Source: Shewanella nanhaiensis (lineage in GTDB: Bacteria > Pseudomonadota > Gammaproteobacteria > Enterobacterales > Shewanellaceae). From it: DNA of 64,000 nt. The stretch is from NCBI RefSeq assembly GCF_019457885.1, contig NZ_JAHZST010000005.1:186001-250000 (forward strand). The letters are read 5' to 3'. Below, piece by piece: positions 48,036-57,541 of this stretch. Under the pieces are notes generated by a model that saw nothing but the letters and a program-made list of their open reading frames with translations, had not been told where the DNA came from and did no database searches. Position numbers and translations under genes: made by a program. Every line of letters starts with the position of its first letter. Positions within the stretch are counted from its first letter, which is position 1.

Positions 48036-48560
48036 ATGCAAACAGTAAAGATACCGGTTTCAATTGATCCAATACGCGCTGCTGCGAGTCAGCTTTCTTA
48101 TGAAGGTACGATTCCTGGTAAGCAGTTAAAGCGATTAAATGAGTTAAGTGCCGGCGACTGTTCCGATGTGGCAGTGTCGTTTGAATGTGGCGTAGATATA
48201 CAGGGGATAGTCTACCTTAAAGGGAAGGCTGTGACGGAGCTCACTCTGAATTGTCAACGTTGCATGACACTATATACCACAAAGGTTACGGTCGACTTCA
48301 ATTTCACTCCCTGTGGGAATGAAGCTGAAATCGATGAGCTCCCGGATGCGTATGACCCTATTGAGTGTAATGAAATAGGCGAAGTTCGTCTGCATCAATT
48401 GATTGAAGATGAATTGATAATCGCTATGCCCCTTATACCGATGCACGCTGACGAAAGTTGTGGCAAAGGCGATAAAGACATAGTTGTAGGCGAGATTGAA
48501 CCTTCTCAAGAGGAGCGTCCAAATCCGTTTGCAGTGTTAGAAAAACTGAAGAGCAAGTAA
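48036..48560 (+). CDS. yceD: YceD (DUF177) protein, 23S rRNA accumulation protein
   Basis: 174 residues, DUF177 family, which is almost always next to rpmF. Seen: the N-terminal pattern VKIPVSIDPIRAA, a conserved Cys pair LNCQRCM, and a C-terminal acidic region with ERPNPFAVLEKLK. It is followed by rpmF after 17 bp. In E. coli and plants the family helps 23S rRNA accumulate. The ATG lies very close to the predicted transcription start. Confidence 0.93.
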   Translation: MQTVKIPVSIDPIRAAASQLSYEGTIPGKQLKRLNELSAGDCSDVAVSFECGVDIQGIVYLKGKAVTELTLNCQRCMTLYTTKVTVDFNFTPCGNEAEIDELPDAYDPIECNEIGEVRLHQLIEDELIIAMPLIPMHADESCGKGDKDIVVGEIEPSQEERPNPFAVLEKLKSK

Positions 48561-48577
48561 CCTAGGAGACAGGTAAA

Positions 48578-48748
48578 ATGGCTGTACAACAGAATAAAAA
48601 ATCTCGTTCAAAGCGTGGAATGCGCCGTTCACACGATTCATTGAGCACTGCTCAATTGTCTGTGGATGCAACGAGTGGTGAACTTCACCGTCGTCACAAC
48701 GTGACTGCGGATGGTTTTTACCGCGGCGTAAAGGTTATTAACAAGTAA
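48578..48748 (+). CDS. rpmF: 50S ribosomal protein L32
   Basis: 56-residue basic protein beginning [17 protein letters not shown] and ending [11 protein letters not shown], matching L32 throughout. The ribosome site AGGAGACAGG precedes the ATG. The zinc Cys residues found in some L32 proteins are absent, as in enterobacterial versions. It lies between yceD (17 bp) and plsX (14 bp), the classic order. Confidence 0.97.
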   Translation: MAVQQNKKSRSKRGMRRSHDSLSTAQLSVDATSGELHRRHNVTADGFYRGVKVINK

Positions 48749-48762
48749 TTGTTGATACTTTT

Positions 48763-49791
48763 ATGACAGATCTGACGCTTGCGTTAGATGTGATGGGGGG
48801 CGATTACGGCCCCCGCGTCACAGTGCCTGCAACTTTGCAGGCACTTCATTTATATCCCTCTCTACATGTTGTCCTTGTTGGCAACCAGCCTGAAATAGAG
48901 CATTTTCTTACTAAGGCTGAATCCAGTATTCGTCAAAGAATTGAGATCCTTCATACGACTGAAGTCGTCAGTATGTCAGATCGTCCTGTCCATGCACTTA
49001 GAAATAGAAAGCAGAGCTCAATGCGCTTGGCTATTGAACTGGTGCGTGACGGTAAAGCTCAAGCTTGCTTAAGTGCAGGAAATACTGGTGCACTAATGGC
49101 AATAGCTAAAGTGCTACTTAAGACATTACCCGGTATTGATAGACCTGCTTTGGTAAGCTGTTTACCAGCGGTTAATCAAAAGCCTGTGTACTTACTTGAT
49201 CTTGGGGCTAATGTCTCTTGTTGCAGCGAAACGCTATTCCAGTTTGCTGTGATGGGCTCTGTGCTTAGTGAAGCTGTCGATAAGAATGAGCAACCTAAAG
49301 TTGCACTTTTAAACGTTGGCATCGAAGAGATTAAAGGTAACGATCAAGTTCAACAGGCAGGGCAACTGTTACAACAAAGTCCGCAAATTAACTATGTGGG
49401 CTTTATTGAAGGTAATGATCTTTACTCTGGCAATGTTGATGTCATTGTCTGTGATGGTTTTGTTGGTAATATCACATTGAAAACCTCTGAAGGAATCGCA
49501 AAATTGTTGGTCAATCAGTTGGAAAAAGGACTGACCAAAGGTTTTTTTGTGCGATTAATGGCCAAACTAATCGCTCCCCGCATAAATTCTGTTCTTAAAC
49601 AGATGAACCCCGACCACTACAATGGTGCAAGTTTGATAGGATTGCGCGGAATTGTAGTAAAAAGTCATGGCAGTGCCGATGAATCTGCGTATTTGCAAGC
49701 GATAACCCTTGCAGTGACAGAGGCGCAACGTAGACTCCCAAAGATGATTGAAGAACGTCTTGAGTCGATTCTTTTAGATATTAATAACTGA
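48763..49791 (+). CDS. plsX: Phosphate acyltransferase PlsX
   Basis: Converts acyl-ACP to acyl-phosphate for phospholipid synthesis; peripheral membrane protein. Seen: N-terminal [31 protein letters not shown], and [17 protein letters not shown] near the end. 342 residues is usual. It lies between rpmF and fabH in the standard order, 12 bp before fabH. Confidence 0.97.
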   Translation: MTDLTLALDVMGGDYGPRVTVPATLQALHLYPSLHVVLVGNQPEIEHFLTKAESSIRQRIEILHTTEVVSMSDRPVHALRNRKQSSMRLAIELVRDGKAQACLSAGNTGALMAIAKVLLKTLPGIDRPALVSCLPAVNQKPVYLLDLGANVSCCSETLFQFAVMGSVLSEAVDKNEQPKVALLNVGIEEIKGNDQVQQAGQLLQQSPQINYVGFIEGNDLYSGNVDVIVCDGFVGNITLKTSEGIAKLLVNQLEKGLTKGFFVRLMAKLIAPRINSVLKQMNPDHYNGASLIGLRGIVVKSHGSADESAYLQAITLAVTEAQRRLPKMIEERLESILLDINN

Positions 49792-49803
49792 TACCTCCTT
49801 AAT

Positions 49804-50763
49804 ATGCATACAAAAATTCTTGGAACTGGTAGTTATTTACCAGCACAAGTGCGTAGCAATCAGGATCTGGAACAGATGGTTGAAACCAGTGACCAGTGGA
49901 TTGTTGAACGCACAGGTATCTCTGAGCGCCGTATTGCCGCTTCCGATGAGTCTGTATCGACCATGGGATTTGAAGCTGCGAAGAAAGCCCTTGAGATGGC
50001 AGGCATCGAGGCAAGTGAACTCGATATGATCGTGTGCGGAACGACGAGTGCAAGTAATGCATTTCCGGCCGCAGCGTGTGAGATTCAAGCTATGTTGGGT
50101 GTCCATACGATCCCAGCTTTTGATATCGCAGCAGCTTGCTCAGGTTTTGTTTATGCACTCTCGATTGCAGACCAGTATGTCAAATCTGGTATGGCTAAAA
50201 AGGTGCTAGTGATAGGCGCAGACGTGTTATCACGTCTTTGTGAGCCAGAAGATCGCGGCACTATTATATTATTTGGTGATGGTGCTGGTGCGGCTGTAAT
50301 TGGCGCCTCAGATGAGCCAGGTATTCTGTCTACTCATATTTATGCCGACGGTAGACAAGGCGATCTGCTGAAATGTTCATTCCCTCCCAGAGCCGGTGAA
50401 TCATCTGCTGCGGTTGGTTATATGACCATGAAAGGCAATGATGTATTTAAGGTTGCGGTAACACAACTCTCCCATGTTGTGACCGAGACTCTGCGGATTA
50501 ATCAGATTGATAAGTCTGAGATTGATTGGTTAGTGCCACACCAAGCTAACTTCCGCATTATAAAAGCAACAGCTAAAAAGCTAGGCATGAGTTTAGATAA
50601 AGTGGTGCTAACCCTTGCTAAACATGGTAATACTTCTGCTGCTTCTGTTCCAATTGCCCTTGATGAAGCGGTTCGTGATGGCCGAATAAAGCGTGGTCAA
50701 CTCTTAATGTTAGAGGCATTTGGAGCTGGTTTTGCGTGGGGCAGTGCATTAGTTCGTTTTTAA
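49804..50763 (+). CDS. fabH: Beta-ketoacyl-ACP synthase III
   Basis: Starts fatty-acid synthesis by condensing acetyl-CoA with malonyl-ACP. Seen: the active-site Cys in [13 protein letters not shown] near residue 112, His in VPHQANFRI, Asn in HGNTSAAS, and the C-terminal [16 protein letters not shown]. 319 residues. It is 54 bp before fabD, within the same transcript. Confidence 0.97.
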   Translation: MHTKILGTGSYLPAQVRSNQDLEQMVETSDQWIVERTGISERRIAASDESVSTMGFEAAKKALEMAGIEASELDMIVCGTTSASNAFPAAACEIQAMLGVHTIPAFDIAAACSGFVYALSIADQYVKSGMAKKVLVIGADVLSRLCEPEDRGTIILFGDGAGAAVIGASDEPGILSTHIYADGRQGDLLKCSFPPRAGESSAAVGYMTMKGNDVFKVAVTQLSHVVTETLRINQIDKSEIDWLVPHQANFRIIKATAKKLGMSLDKVVLTLAKHGNTSAASVPIALDEAVRDGRIKRGQLLMLEAFGAGFAWGSALVRF

Positions 50764-50817
50764 TTACTGTTTAAAACGGTAATTAAATTTTCATCTTGAA
50801 TGTGATAGGTAGAGTTT

Positions 50818-51744
50818 ATGGATAATTCAGCTTTTATCTTCCCTGGCCAAGGCTCCCAAGCAATTGGAATGTTGGCTGAACTTGCAACTGAGCATGAGAT
50901 TATTGCTCAGACTTTTTCTCAAGCAAGTGATGTTTTAGGTTACGATCTTTGGGAACTTGTACAACAAGGTCCGGTCGAAACCCTCAATGAGACAGATAAA
51001 ACACAACCTGCATTATTGACTGCAAGTGTCGCAATTTGGCGTGCATTTGAGGCTAGCGGTAAAGCACTACCGAGTGTACTCGCGGGCCACAGTCTAGGCG
51101 AGTATTCAGCGTTAGTATGTGCAGGAGTCATCGACTTTACCGATGCAGTTAAATTAGTACAGCTTCGTGGACAGTTGATGCAGCAAGCGGTTCCTGCTGG
51201 CAGTGGTGCGATGTTTGCCATCATAGGTTTAGATAATGATGCCATTGCTAAAGCGTGTGAAGAGGCTTCACAAGGCGAAGTGGTAAGCCCTGTTAACTAT
51301 AACAGTCCAGGTCAAGTGGTTATTGCAGGCAGTAAAGATGCCGTCGAACGTGCCGGTGCACTTTGTAAAGAGGCTGGCGCTAAAATGGCTGTAGCATTGC
51401 CAGTTAGTGTTCCTTCTCATTGTGAACTTATGCGCCCAGCTGCTGAAAAGCTTGCTGTTGCACTTGAGTCAATCGAGTTTAAAACGCCAAAAATCCAAGT
51501 GATTAATAACGTGGATGTTGCGTCACCCAGTTCAGCAGAAGAGATAAAAGATGCGCTTGTCAGACAGCTCTATTGTCCTGTGCTGTGGTCCGATACGGTA
51601 ACAGCAATTTCAAAAGCGGGTGTGACTAACTTGTTTGAAATTGGTCCAGGGAAAGTACTGACAGGCCTTGCAAAACGTATTGATCGTTCGTTGACAGCAA
51701 AAGCGGTTAACGATACTGCATCACTCGCAGCATTGACCGAATAG
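50818..51744 (+). CDS. fabD: Malonyl-CoA:ACP transacylase
   Basis: Transfers malonyl groups from CoA to ACP. Seen: N-terminal FIFPGQGSQ, the nucleophile Ser in GHSLGEYSAL near residue 92, QLRGQLMQ with the carboxylate-binding Arg, and the catalytic His in PSHCELM near 200. 308 residues. It is followed by fabG after 9 bp. Confidence 0.97.
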   Translation: MDNSAFIFPGQGSQAIGMLAELATEHEIIAQTFSQASDVLGYDLWELVQQGPVETLNETDKTQPALLTASVAIWRAFEASGKALPSVLAGHSLGEYSALVCAGVIDFTDAVKLVQLRGQLMQQAVPAGSGAMFAIIGLDNDAIAKACEEASQGEVVSPVNYNSPGQVVIAGSKDAVERAGALCKEAGAKMAVALPVSVPSHCELMRPAAEKLAVALESIEFKTPKIQVINNVDVASPSSAEEIKDALVRQLYCPVLWSDTVTAISKAGVTNLFEIGPGKVLTGLAKRIDRSLTAKAVNDTASLAALTE

Positions 51745-51753
51745 GAGAGTTAG

Positions 51754-52500
51754 ATGAGTGTAAGTATAGATTTAGCTGGAAAAGTGGCGTTAGTAACAGG
51801 GGCTAGCCGTGGTATTGGCCGTGCGGTTGCTGAAACACTGGTTGCAGCTGGTGCAAGAGTTGTTGGTACTGCGACAAGTGAGCGTGGTGCTGCGGCGATT
51901 CAAGAATACCTAGGTGATAGTGGTTTAGGTCTTGTTTTAAATGTAACAGATGGTCAATCTGTTACCGATCTTTTTGCCGCGATCAAAGAGAAAGAGGGCG
52001 ATGTTAACATTTTAGTTAATAATGCCGGAATTACTCGAGATAATTTATTGATGAGAATGAAAGACGATGAATGGGGTGATATCATAGATACGAACCTGAC
52101 ATCGATATTTCGTACATCAAAAGCGGTTATGCGCCCTATGATGAAAAAACGTCATGGACGCATCATTAATATCGGTTCTGTTGTAGGCTCTATGGGGAAT
52201 CCAGGCCAAACAAACTATTGTGCAGCTAAAGCTGGGTTGATAGGATTTACAAAATCTCTTGCAAAGGAGGTTGCATCTCGTCAAATAACAGTGAATGCTA
52301 TTGCTCCTGGATTTATTCAGACGGACATGACCGATGAGCTGACTGAAGAGCAGCAACAAGGTATCATGTCTCAGGTGCCGATGGAGAGACTTGGGCAAGC
52401 ACAAGAGATCGCTAATGCTGTGCTGTTTTTAGCTTCAGACTCTGCTGCGTACATCACTGGAGAGACTCTCCATGTGAATGGCGGCATGTATATGGTTTAA
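51754..52500 (+). CDS. fabG: 3-oxoacyl-ACP reductase
   Basis: NADPH-dependent short-chain dehydrogenase of the elongation cycle. Seen: the cofactor motif TGASRGIG near residue 17, NNAGITRDNL, catalytic Ser in GSVVGSMG, Tyr-x3-Lys in NYCAAKAG near 151, and the C-terminal ETLHVNGGMYMV. 248 residues. GGAGAG precedes the ATG. A 159-bp gap with a hairpin separates it from acpP. Confidence 0.97.
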   Translation: MSVSIDLAGKVALVTGASRGIGRAVAETLVAAGARVVGTATSERGAAAIQEYLGDSGLGLVLNVTDGQSVTDLFAAIKEKEGDVNILVNNAGITRDNLLMRMKDDEWGDIIDTNLTSIFRTSKAVMRPMMKKRHGRIINIGSVVGSMGNPGQTNYCAAKAGLIGFTKSLAKEVASRQITVNAIAPGFIQTDMTDELTEEQQQGIMSQVPMERLGQAQEIANAVLFLASDSAAYITGETLHVNGGMYMV

Positions 52501-52554
52501 GGGTGATAGGCTGACAGCACTTTATTTTATTGATGTTCAGCGTCAATATGGGCC

Positions 52555-52612
52555 ACTTTCGTGGTTAGACCACGAAAGTTAAGCTTGCATTGTGTGTCAA
52601 ATTGAATAAACT
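52555..52612 (+). promoter_or_regulatory. Hairpin and possible acpP promoter in the fabG-acpP gap
   Basis: ACTTTCGTGG (52555-52564) pairs exactly with CCACGAAAGT (52570-52579), with no T-run after it. A weak promoter candidate follows: TTGCAT (52585-52590) and TAAACT (52607-52612), spacer 16. In E. coli acpP also has its own promoter and its transcript is processed; whether this hairpin is a processing or regulatory site is unknown. Confidence 0.45.
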
Positions 52613-52659
52613 ACTCGCAATCTTACGCAAGTGCGTAATTTGAATAGGAAAGAAAACTA

Positions 52660-52893
52660 ATGAGCAACATCGAAGAACGTGTAAAGAAAATCATTATTGA
52701 GCAACTAGGTGTTAAAGAAGAGGACGTTAAGTCTGCAGCATCTTTCGTTGACGACTTGGGTGCAGATTCTCTGGACACGGTTGAGTTGGTTATGGCTCTA
52801 GAAGAAGAGTTTGATACCGAGATCCCTGATGAAGAAGCTGAAAAGATCACTACTGTTCAAGCAGCGGTTGATTACGTTTCAAAGAATCAGTAA
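52660..52893 (+). CDS. acpP: Acyl carrier protein
   Basis: 77-residue acidic carrier of growing acyl chains. Seen: the phosphopantetheine site [15 protein letters not shown] with Ser37, and acidic helix 2. The sequence follows the E. coli protein closely. GGAAAG precedes the ATG. A strong terminator lies after the stop, so fabF, 188 bp further, is expressed by read-through or its own promoter. Confidence 0.98.
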   Translation: MSNIEERVKKIIIEQLGVKEEDVKSAASFVDDLGADSLDTVELVMALEEEFDTEIPDEEAEKITTVQAAVDYVSKNQ

Positions 52894-52906
52894 TCCTGAA
52901 TTCTTG

Positions 52907-52936
52907 AAAACAGGCAGCATTTATGCTGCCTGTTTT
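52907..52936 (+). terminator. Terminator after acpP
   Basis: AAAACAGGCAGCA (52907-52919) pairs exactly with TGCTGCCTGTTTT (52924-52936) around TTTA, ending in a T-run. It lies between acpP and fabF and probably sets a high acpP to fabF transcript ratio. Confidence 0.88.
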
Positions 52937-53081
52937 TGTTTCTGGCAATTGGAAATTGCGTGTTCCCTCTACTAGTAGTATTTTAATTTCTAACTGCTCA
53001 GAACCTATTTCAGTACCCTTAGGTACATTTAGAAACAAATTATATCCCTATCATGTTTAACTCAGTATAAAAGGTGAAAAC

Positions 53082-54320
53082 GTGTCTAAACGTCGTGTAG
53101 TTGTTACAGGCCTTGGCCTGGTCACCCCTGTTGGTAATACCGTAGATTCAAGTTGGGAAGCGTTACTTGCTGGTCAAAGTGGTATCGCTCCAATCACCAA
53201 GTTTGATGCCAGTGAATTTACGACTCGTTTTAGCGGCTCTGTCAAAGATTTTGATGTTGAGCAGTACATGTCTAAAAAAGATGCACGTAAGATGGATCTC
53301 TTTATTCAGTACGGTATGGCTGCCGGCATACAAGCGATGACAGATTCAGGTCTGGATATGGCTAAGCTAGACCCTTCCAGAGTCGGAACTGCTGTTGGTG
53401 CGGGTATGGGGGGAATGCCTCTGATTGAACAGGGTCATTCAGCGCTGTTGAAAGGTGGTCCAAGAAAGATCTCTCCCTTTTTCGTGCCAAGCACCATAAT
53501 CAACATGATCTCGGGCCACCTCTCTATAAAATATGGTATGACAGGTCCTAACTTTGCGGTGACGACGGCGTGTACTACTGGTGTGCATAATATAGGTTTT
53601 GCAGCCCGAACTATCGCCTATGGTGATGCGGATGTGATGATAGCTGGCGGTGCTGAAGATGTTACTTGTCCTCTGGCTGTTGGCGGTTTTGGCTCAGCAA
53701 AAGCGCTGTCGACCCGTAATGACGATCCACAAGCTGCGAGTCGTCCATGGGATAAAGATCGCGATGGCTTTGTCATCGGCGATGGTGCTGGTGTTATGGT
53801 GATGGAAGAGTATGAACATGCCAAAGCACGTGGGGCTACCATCTATGGTGAACTTGTCGGTTTTGGCATGAGTGGAGATGCATTCCACATGACGTCACCA
53901 CCAGCTGATGGTGCAGGCGCTGCTGCTGCAATGGTTAATGCCATTAATGATGCAAAACTTGAGAAAGAGCAGGTGGGTTATATTAATGCCCATGGCACTT
54001 CAACTCCAGCTGGTGATAAAGCCGAAGTTGCTGCTGTTAAATCTGTGTTTGGCGACCATGCCTATAAGCTGCTTGTTAGCTCTACTAAGTCGATGACAGG
54101 TCATCTACTAGGTGCTGCAGGTTCTGTGGAAGCGATTATTACTCTGTTGGCTTTAAGGGATCAAGTGATCCCACCAACATTGAACTTAGATAATCCCGAT
54201 GAAGGGTGTGATTTAGACTTCGTCCCTCATACAGCACGCAAACATGAGTTTGAATATGCACTGTGTAACTCATTTGGGTTTGGTGGGACTAACGGCTCTC
54301 TTCTGTTTAAGAAGCTCTAA
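53082..54320 (+). CDS. fabF: Beta-ketoacyl-ACP synthase II
   Basis: Elongating condensing enzyme, also tuning membrane fluidity at low temperature in E. coli. Seen: N-terminal [14 protein letters not shown], catalytic Cys in [11 protein letters not shown] near residue 163, His in [11 protein letters not shown] and [14 protein letters not shown], and C-terminal [12 protein letters not shown]. 412 residues. It ends the fab block with a terminator; pabC and the rest of the usual downstream set lie elsewhere in this window. Confidence 0.97.
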   Translation: MSKRRVVVTGLGLVTPVGNTVDSSWEALLAGQSGIAPITKFDASEFTTRFSGSVKDFDVEQYMSKKDARKMDLFIQYGMAAGIQAMTDSGLDMAKLDPSRVGTAVGAGMGGMPLIEQGHSALLKGGPRKISPFFVPSTIINMISGHLSIKYGMTGPNFAVTTACTTGVHNIGFAARTIAYGDADVMIAGGAEDVTCPLAVGGFGSAKALSTRNDDPQAASRPWDKDRDGFVIGDGAGVMVMEEYEHAKARGATIYGELVGFGMSGDAFHMTSPPADGAGAAAAMVNAINDAKLEKEQVGYINAHGTSTPAGDKAEVAAVKSVFGDHAYKLLVSSTKSMTGHLLGAAGSVEAIITLLALRDQVIPPTLNLDNPDEGCDLDFVPHTARKHEFEYALCNSFGFGGTNGSLLFKKL

Positions 54321-54355
54321 AGCTAATTTTAATTAGTTTATTGTTGTATCGGAAT

Positions 54356-54380
54356 AAAGCGCCTATATGGCGCTTTTTTT
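54356..54380 (+). terminator. Terminator after fabF
   Basis: AAAGCGCC (54356-54363) pairs with GGCGCTTT (54369-54376) around TATAT and is followed by a T-run to 54380. Confidence 0.88.
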
Positions 54381-54516
54381 GTACCTATTTGGTATTAGAT
54401 TAACGCCAAATGTCGTTTGGGTTAAGCTTAGTTAATATTGAAAATTATCGCTTGGAAGCTTTATGAGTTAGGAAGATACTGACGCTCTCAAAATGTAGCC
54501 TTAGGACAGAGCTCGC

Positions 54517-54885
54517 ATGTTAAACCTAATCGTTGTTCCATTAATGCCACTGGTTGGCGCCTTGACTGCAAATCTTAATGAATTAATCCGCGGAGAGTCT
54601 GCAAAACTGCACCCAAACATGTCAATTGGGATGAAGACGTTTACTTTGGCGGCGGCAAGTTTTGCTGTTGTTTGGTTTGCTCTGTTGATCACAGCCATAT
54701 ATACAAGCAGTAATAACAGTACATTAGCCGGTATAGAAGTCTTGATACTCTTCTTAGCAGGTTTAGGTTTGACGGCTGTTGTAAAAGGCTCTCGTTTTAT
54801 CAGTGATAATGCACAGTTGTGGATCTATCGTCTGGCTCTACCTTTTATTTTGCTGGCAAGTACTTTAGTTGTTTACTTTGGCTAA
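54517..54885 (+). CDS. Small membrane protein, function unknown
   Basis: 122 residues with about three hydrophobic segments (45-67, 74-92, 102-121) after a weakly hydrophobic N-terminus. I recognise no named family. The region between fabF and this gene has no marked promoter beyond AT-rich sequence. Neighbours are fabF (terminated) and the thioesterase gene 86 bp downstream on the same strand, which gives no firm clue. Confidence 0.7.
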   Translation: MLNLIVVPLMPLVGALTANLNELIRGESAKLHPNMSIGMKTFTLAAASFAVVWFALLITAIYTSSNNSTLAGIEVLILFLAGLGLTAVVKGSRFISDNAQLWIYRLALPFILLASTLVVYFG

Positions 54886-54971
54886 TCAAAGCGAGTTAAA
54901 TACTTAAGTTATACTCCACATTCGATTTATGACGTACAATTAAAGTTATTCTAAACGAATTTGAGATAGTT

Positions 54972-55448
54972 ATGGCCGGGATAGAACGTCAGGTTACTTT
55001 AAGGTTTCTTGCAGAACCAGCTGATGTAAACTTTGGTGGCAAAGTTCACGGTGGCGCTGTGATGAAGTGGATCGATCTTGCGGCATACGCCTGTGCTGCC
55101 GCTTGGAGTGGCAAATATTGCATTACCGCTTATGCTGGCGGTATACGCTTTGTGAAACCAATCCATGTGGGAAATATCGTTGAAACGAGCGCTAAGGTGA
55201 TCTATACAGGCCGTACTTCAATGCACCTTGGGATCGATGTTCGTGCTGGAGACCCTAAGCACCCTGAGCGGCACTTGACGACCCACTGTATTGTTATCAT
55301 GGTTGCTGTCGATGATGATGGAAATCCATCTGAAGTGCCTGAATGGTGCCCTGTGGATGAGAAAGATATTGAACTTAGGGACTCAGCAATACGCCTAATG
55401 GAGATGCGTAAAAAGATAGGTGCTGAGATGGAAGCGCACGTTCAATAG
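54972..55448 (+). CDS. Acyl-CoA thioesterase, hot-dog fold (YciA/YbgC-like group)
   Basis: Hot-dog thioesterase of 158 residues. Seen: the family's catalytic-helix region NFGGKVHGGAVMKWIDLAAY, followed by GIRFVKPIHVGNIVE and the conserved TTHCIVIMVAVD strand. The sequence is closer to the acyl-CoA hydrolase type with the central Asp than to YbgC. It probably hydrolyses medium or long acyl-CoA; physiological substrate unknown. A strong terminator follows 22 bp after the stop. Confidence 0.88.
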   Translation: MAGIERQVTLRFLAEPADVNFGGKVHGGAVMKWIDLAAYACAAAWSGKYCITAYAGGIRFVKPIHVGNIVETSAKVIYTGRTSMHLGIDVRAGDPKHPERHLTTHCIVIMVAVDDDGNPSEVPEWCPVDEKDIELRDSAIRLMEMRKKIGAEMEAHVQ

Positions 55449-55470
55449 TTTGTCTATGCTGTACCCTGTT

Positions 55471-55497
55471 AAAAGACGCATTTATGCGTCTTTTTTT
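55471..55497 (+). terminator. Terminator after the thioesterase gene
   Basis: AAAAGACGCA (55471-55480) pairs exactly with TGCGTCTTTT (55485-55494) around TTTA, followed by more T. Confidence 0.9.
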
Positions 55498-55616
55498 GTG
55501 CCTGGAACTTTTTTATTTAAGGAACACTCTCTTCAGATAAACCAGATACTATTGTTTTAGTGATTTAGGTATGATGTTTAACCACTAGTTAAGGTGTTAA
55601 ATAAAAAGGAAGTATG

Positions 55617-56492
55617 ATGGCAAAAGTTGCATTTATTGGCCTAGGTGTGATGGGTTATCCCATGGCGGGGCATTTAGTTAGGCATGGTCATCAAGTGACG
55701 GTTTATAATCGAACACAGACACGAGCAGATGCTTGGAAAGCTGAGTTTGGCGGTAGCGTCGAGCTAACACCTTGTGACGCTGCGAAAGGAAAAGAGTTTG
55801 TTTTCGTTTGCGTGGGAAATGATGATGACCTACGTCAAGTAACACTAGGCGAAACAGGTGCACTTAACAACATGAGTGCTGGCAGCATTTTAGTTGATCA
55901 CACAACTGCCTCTGCTGATGTGGCTAGAGAGATAGGTGTATTGGCCTCTGCAAAGGAGGTAGGCTTTCTCGATGCGCCTGTCTCTGGTGGACAAGCTGGT
56001 GCTGAAAATGGTCTGTTAACGGTAATGACAGGTGGTAATGAATCCCATTTTGTACAGGCTAAGCCGATTATTGAATCTTATGCGCGCTGTGTTGAATTAC
56101 TTGGCGAAGTTGGCGCGGGTCAGTTAACAAAGATGGTTAATCAGATCTGTATTGCTGGTGTGGTGCAAGGTTTATCTGAAGGGCTTCATTTTGCTCGAAG
56201 TGCTGGTCTTGATGGTGAAAAAGTGGTTGAGGTGATAAGTAAGGGAGCTGCTCAATCTTGGCAGATGGAGAATCGTTATCAGACCATGTGGCAGGGGGAG
56301 TATAACTTAGGCTTTGCTGTGGATTGGATGAGAAAAGATCTCAACATAGCCCTTAATGAAGCCCGTAAAAATGGTTCACACTTGCCTTTGACTGCATTGG
56401 TTGATCAGTTTTACTCCGAAGTACAAGCGATTGGTGGTAATCGTTGGGATACCTCAAGTTTGCTGGCAAAGCTTGAGAAAAATAGAAAATAG
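55617..56492 (+). CDS. NAD(P)-dependent oxidoreductase, 3-hydroxyisobutyrate dehydrogenase family
   Basis: Beta-hydroxyacid dehydrogenase of 291 residues. Seen: Rossmann motif FIGLGVMGYPMAGHL, substrate-binding DAPVSGGQAGAENG, and the catalytic Lys in GQLTKMVNQI. The ATG at 55617 fits AAGGA six bases upstream better than the adjacent ATG at 55614. Substrate could be 3-hydroxyisobutyrate, tartronate semialdehyde or a glyoxylate-type acid. The stop codon lies inside a 7-bp tandem repeat. Confidence 0.9.
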   Translation: MAKVAFIGLGVMGYPMAGHLVRHGHQVTVYNRTQTRADAWKAEFGGSVELTPCDAAKGKEFVFVCVGNDDDLRQVTLGETGALNNMSAGSILVDHTTASADVAREIGVLASAKEVGFLDAPVSGGQAGAENGLLTVMTGGNESHFVQAKPIIESYARCVELLGEVGAGQLTKMVNQICIAGVVQGLSEGLHFARSAGLDGEKVVEVISKGAAQSWQMENRYQTMWQGEYNLGFAVDWMRKDLNIALNEARKNGSHLPLTALVDQFYSEVQAIGGNRWDTSSLLAKLEKNRK

Positions 56493-56506
56493 AAAATAGA
56501 AAATAG
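56479..56506 (+). repeat. 7-bp tandem repeat AAAATAG, four copies, over the stop codon
   Basis: Four exact copies at 56479-56485, 56486-56492, 56493-56499 and 56500-56506, then AAAA. The stop codon TAG (56490-56492) of the dehydrogenase gene lies in the second copy. A unit of seven is not a multiple of three, but every reading frame soon reaches a TAG, so copy changes would alter only the last few residues. Confidence 0.85.
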
Positions 56507-56507
56507 A

Positions 56508-56533
56508 AAAAGGACTGCATCTGCAGTCCTTTT
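56508..56533. terminator. Bidirectional terminator between the dehydrogenase gene and cdd
   Basis: AAAAGGACTGCA (56508-56519) pairs exactly with TGCAGTCCTTTT (56522-56533). A/T runs flank both sides, fitting two convergent genes. Confidence 0.85.
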
Positions 56534-56564
56534 CAGTTTGAAACTCATTCGGTTTGAAAGTCAG

Positions 56565-57455
56565 TTAGGCTGGGTCAATCACAATATGTTCCAACTCAAC
56601 GGCTGCAACAGCGTGGAGCGCATCCATAGTCGCACCGACCAAAGAGATCTTTCCTTTAGCGGATTCGATAAGCACTGCACGATTAATCTCAGTGAACTCT
56701 CGATTGTGTCTGGTCATCGTCGAGAGTGCCATCTGCATTGGCAGCATGGAGGGATTAAATGCAGCATTCTCTGCATAACGCCCACAGTAGGTCGAACCAT
56801 CTTTAGTTTCAAGGACAACGGCTGCATAGCTGTTGGAATATGGCGCATAACTTAAACTTGCATGATCCAATGCTTCGATGATCATGGGATCTGAGCTATC
56901 AAGACTTAGTTCATGTTGCTGTTTGGATAATAGAGGCTCGGTAATATTAAGATCGCTTGGACCAAAAGCGTAGGGGAGGTAGTGAGCAAGAGGCTGTGCT
57001 TTCTGCTCTGGCAGATGAATCAACACCTTCTGTCCCTCTACCATCTCATTCATAAATTGGCGGCAGTGCCCACAAGGAGAGAAGTTGACCACCACATCTA
57101 AGATCTGAGTTTCACCACTGAGCCAAGCATGACTGATAGCGCTTTGCTCTGCGTGTACTGAATGAAACAGCGCTTCTCCAGAAAGCTCAAGGTTGGCACC
57201 CATATAGATATCACCACTCTTACCCTTGGCGATAGCACCGACATGGAACTCACTAATGGGAGGCTTAGCAAGGGCGGCTGCAATAGGAAGTAGGGCGAGT
57301 AGAAGTTCGCTCTCCTCTAGCTGACTTTTTGCTGTTAACATGCCTAGCTGTTGAGCATCAATATGTCCGGCAAAATCGGCATTGAGCAGGGGGATCAATG
57401 CATCTGATAACGGCTTTGGTAACTGAGCTATGCATTTTATAAATCTATCTTGCAT
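56565..57455 (-). CDS. cdd: Cytidine deaminase
   Basis: Deaminates cytidine and deoxycytidine to uridines. Seen: the zinc His and catalytic Glu in [10 protein letters not shown] near residue 102, and the zinc Cys pair in [11 protein letters not shown]. 296 residues with a second, inactive-looking C-terminal domain, as in the dimeric E. coli enzyme. It lies 86 bp downstream of sbcB on the same strand. Confidence 0.96.
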   Translation of the reverse strand: MQDRFIKCIAQLPKPLSDALIPLLNADFAGHIDAQQLGMLTAKSQLEESELLLALLPIAAALAKPPISEFHVGAIAKGKSGDIYMGANLELSGEALFHSVHAEQSAISHAWLSGETQILDVVVNFSPCGHCRQFMNEMVEGQKVLIHLPEQKAQPLAHYLPYAFGPSDLNITEPLLSKQQHELSLDSSDPMIIEALDHASLSYAPYSNSYAAVVLETKDGSTYCGRYAENAAFNPSMLPMQMALSTMTRHNREFTEINRAVLIESAKGKISLVGATMDALHAVAAVELEHIVIDPA

Positions 57456-57541
57456 ATTCTAGATCCTGTCATTGTTAAGCTAATGAAGTACAGTTTAGTA
57501 ATGGATTTACAAACTTAATGGGATCTTTCTCCCATTTAGTT

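Noticed and set aside
56538..56855. 105-residue open frame on the plus strand opposite cdd
   Set aside because: It lies wholly inside cdd, has no ribosome site and no recognisable family.
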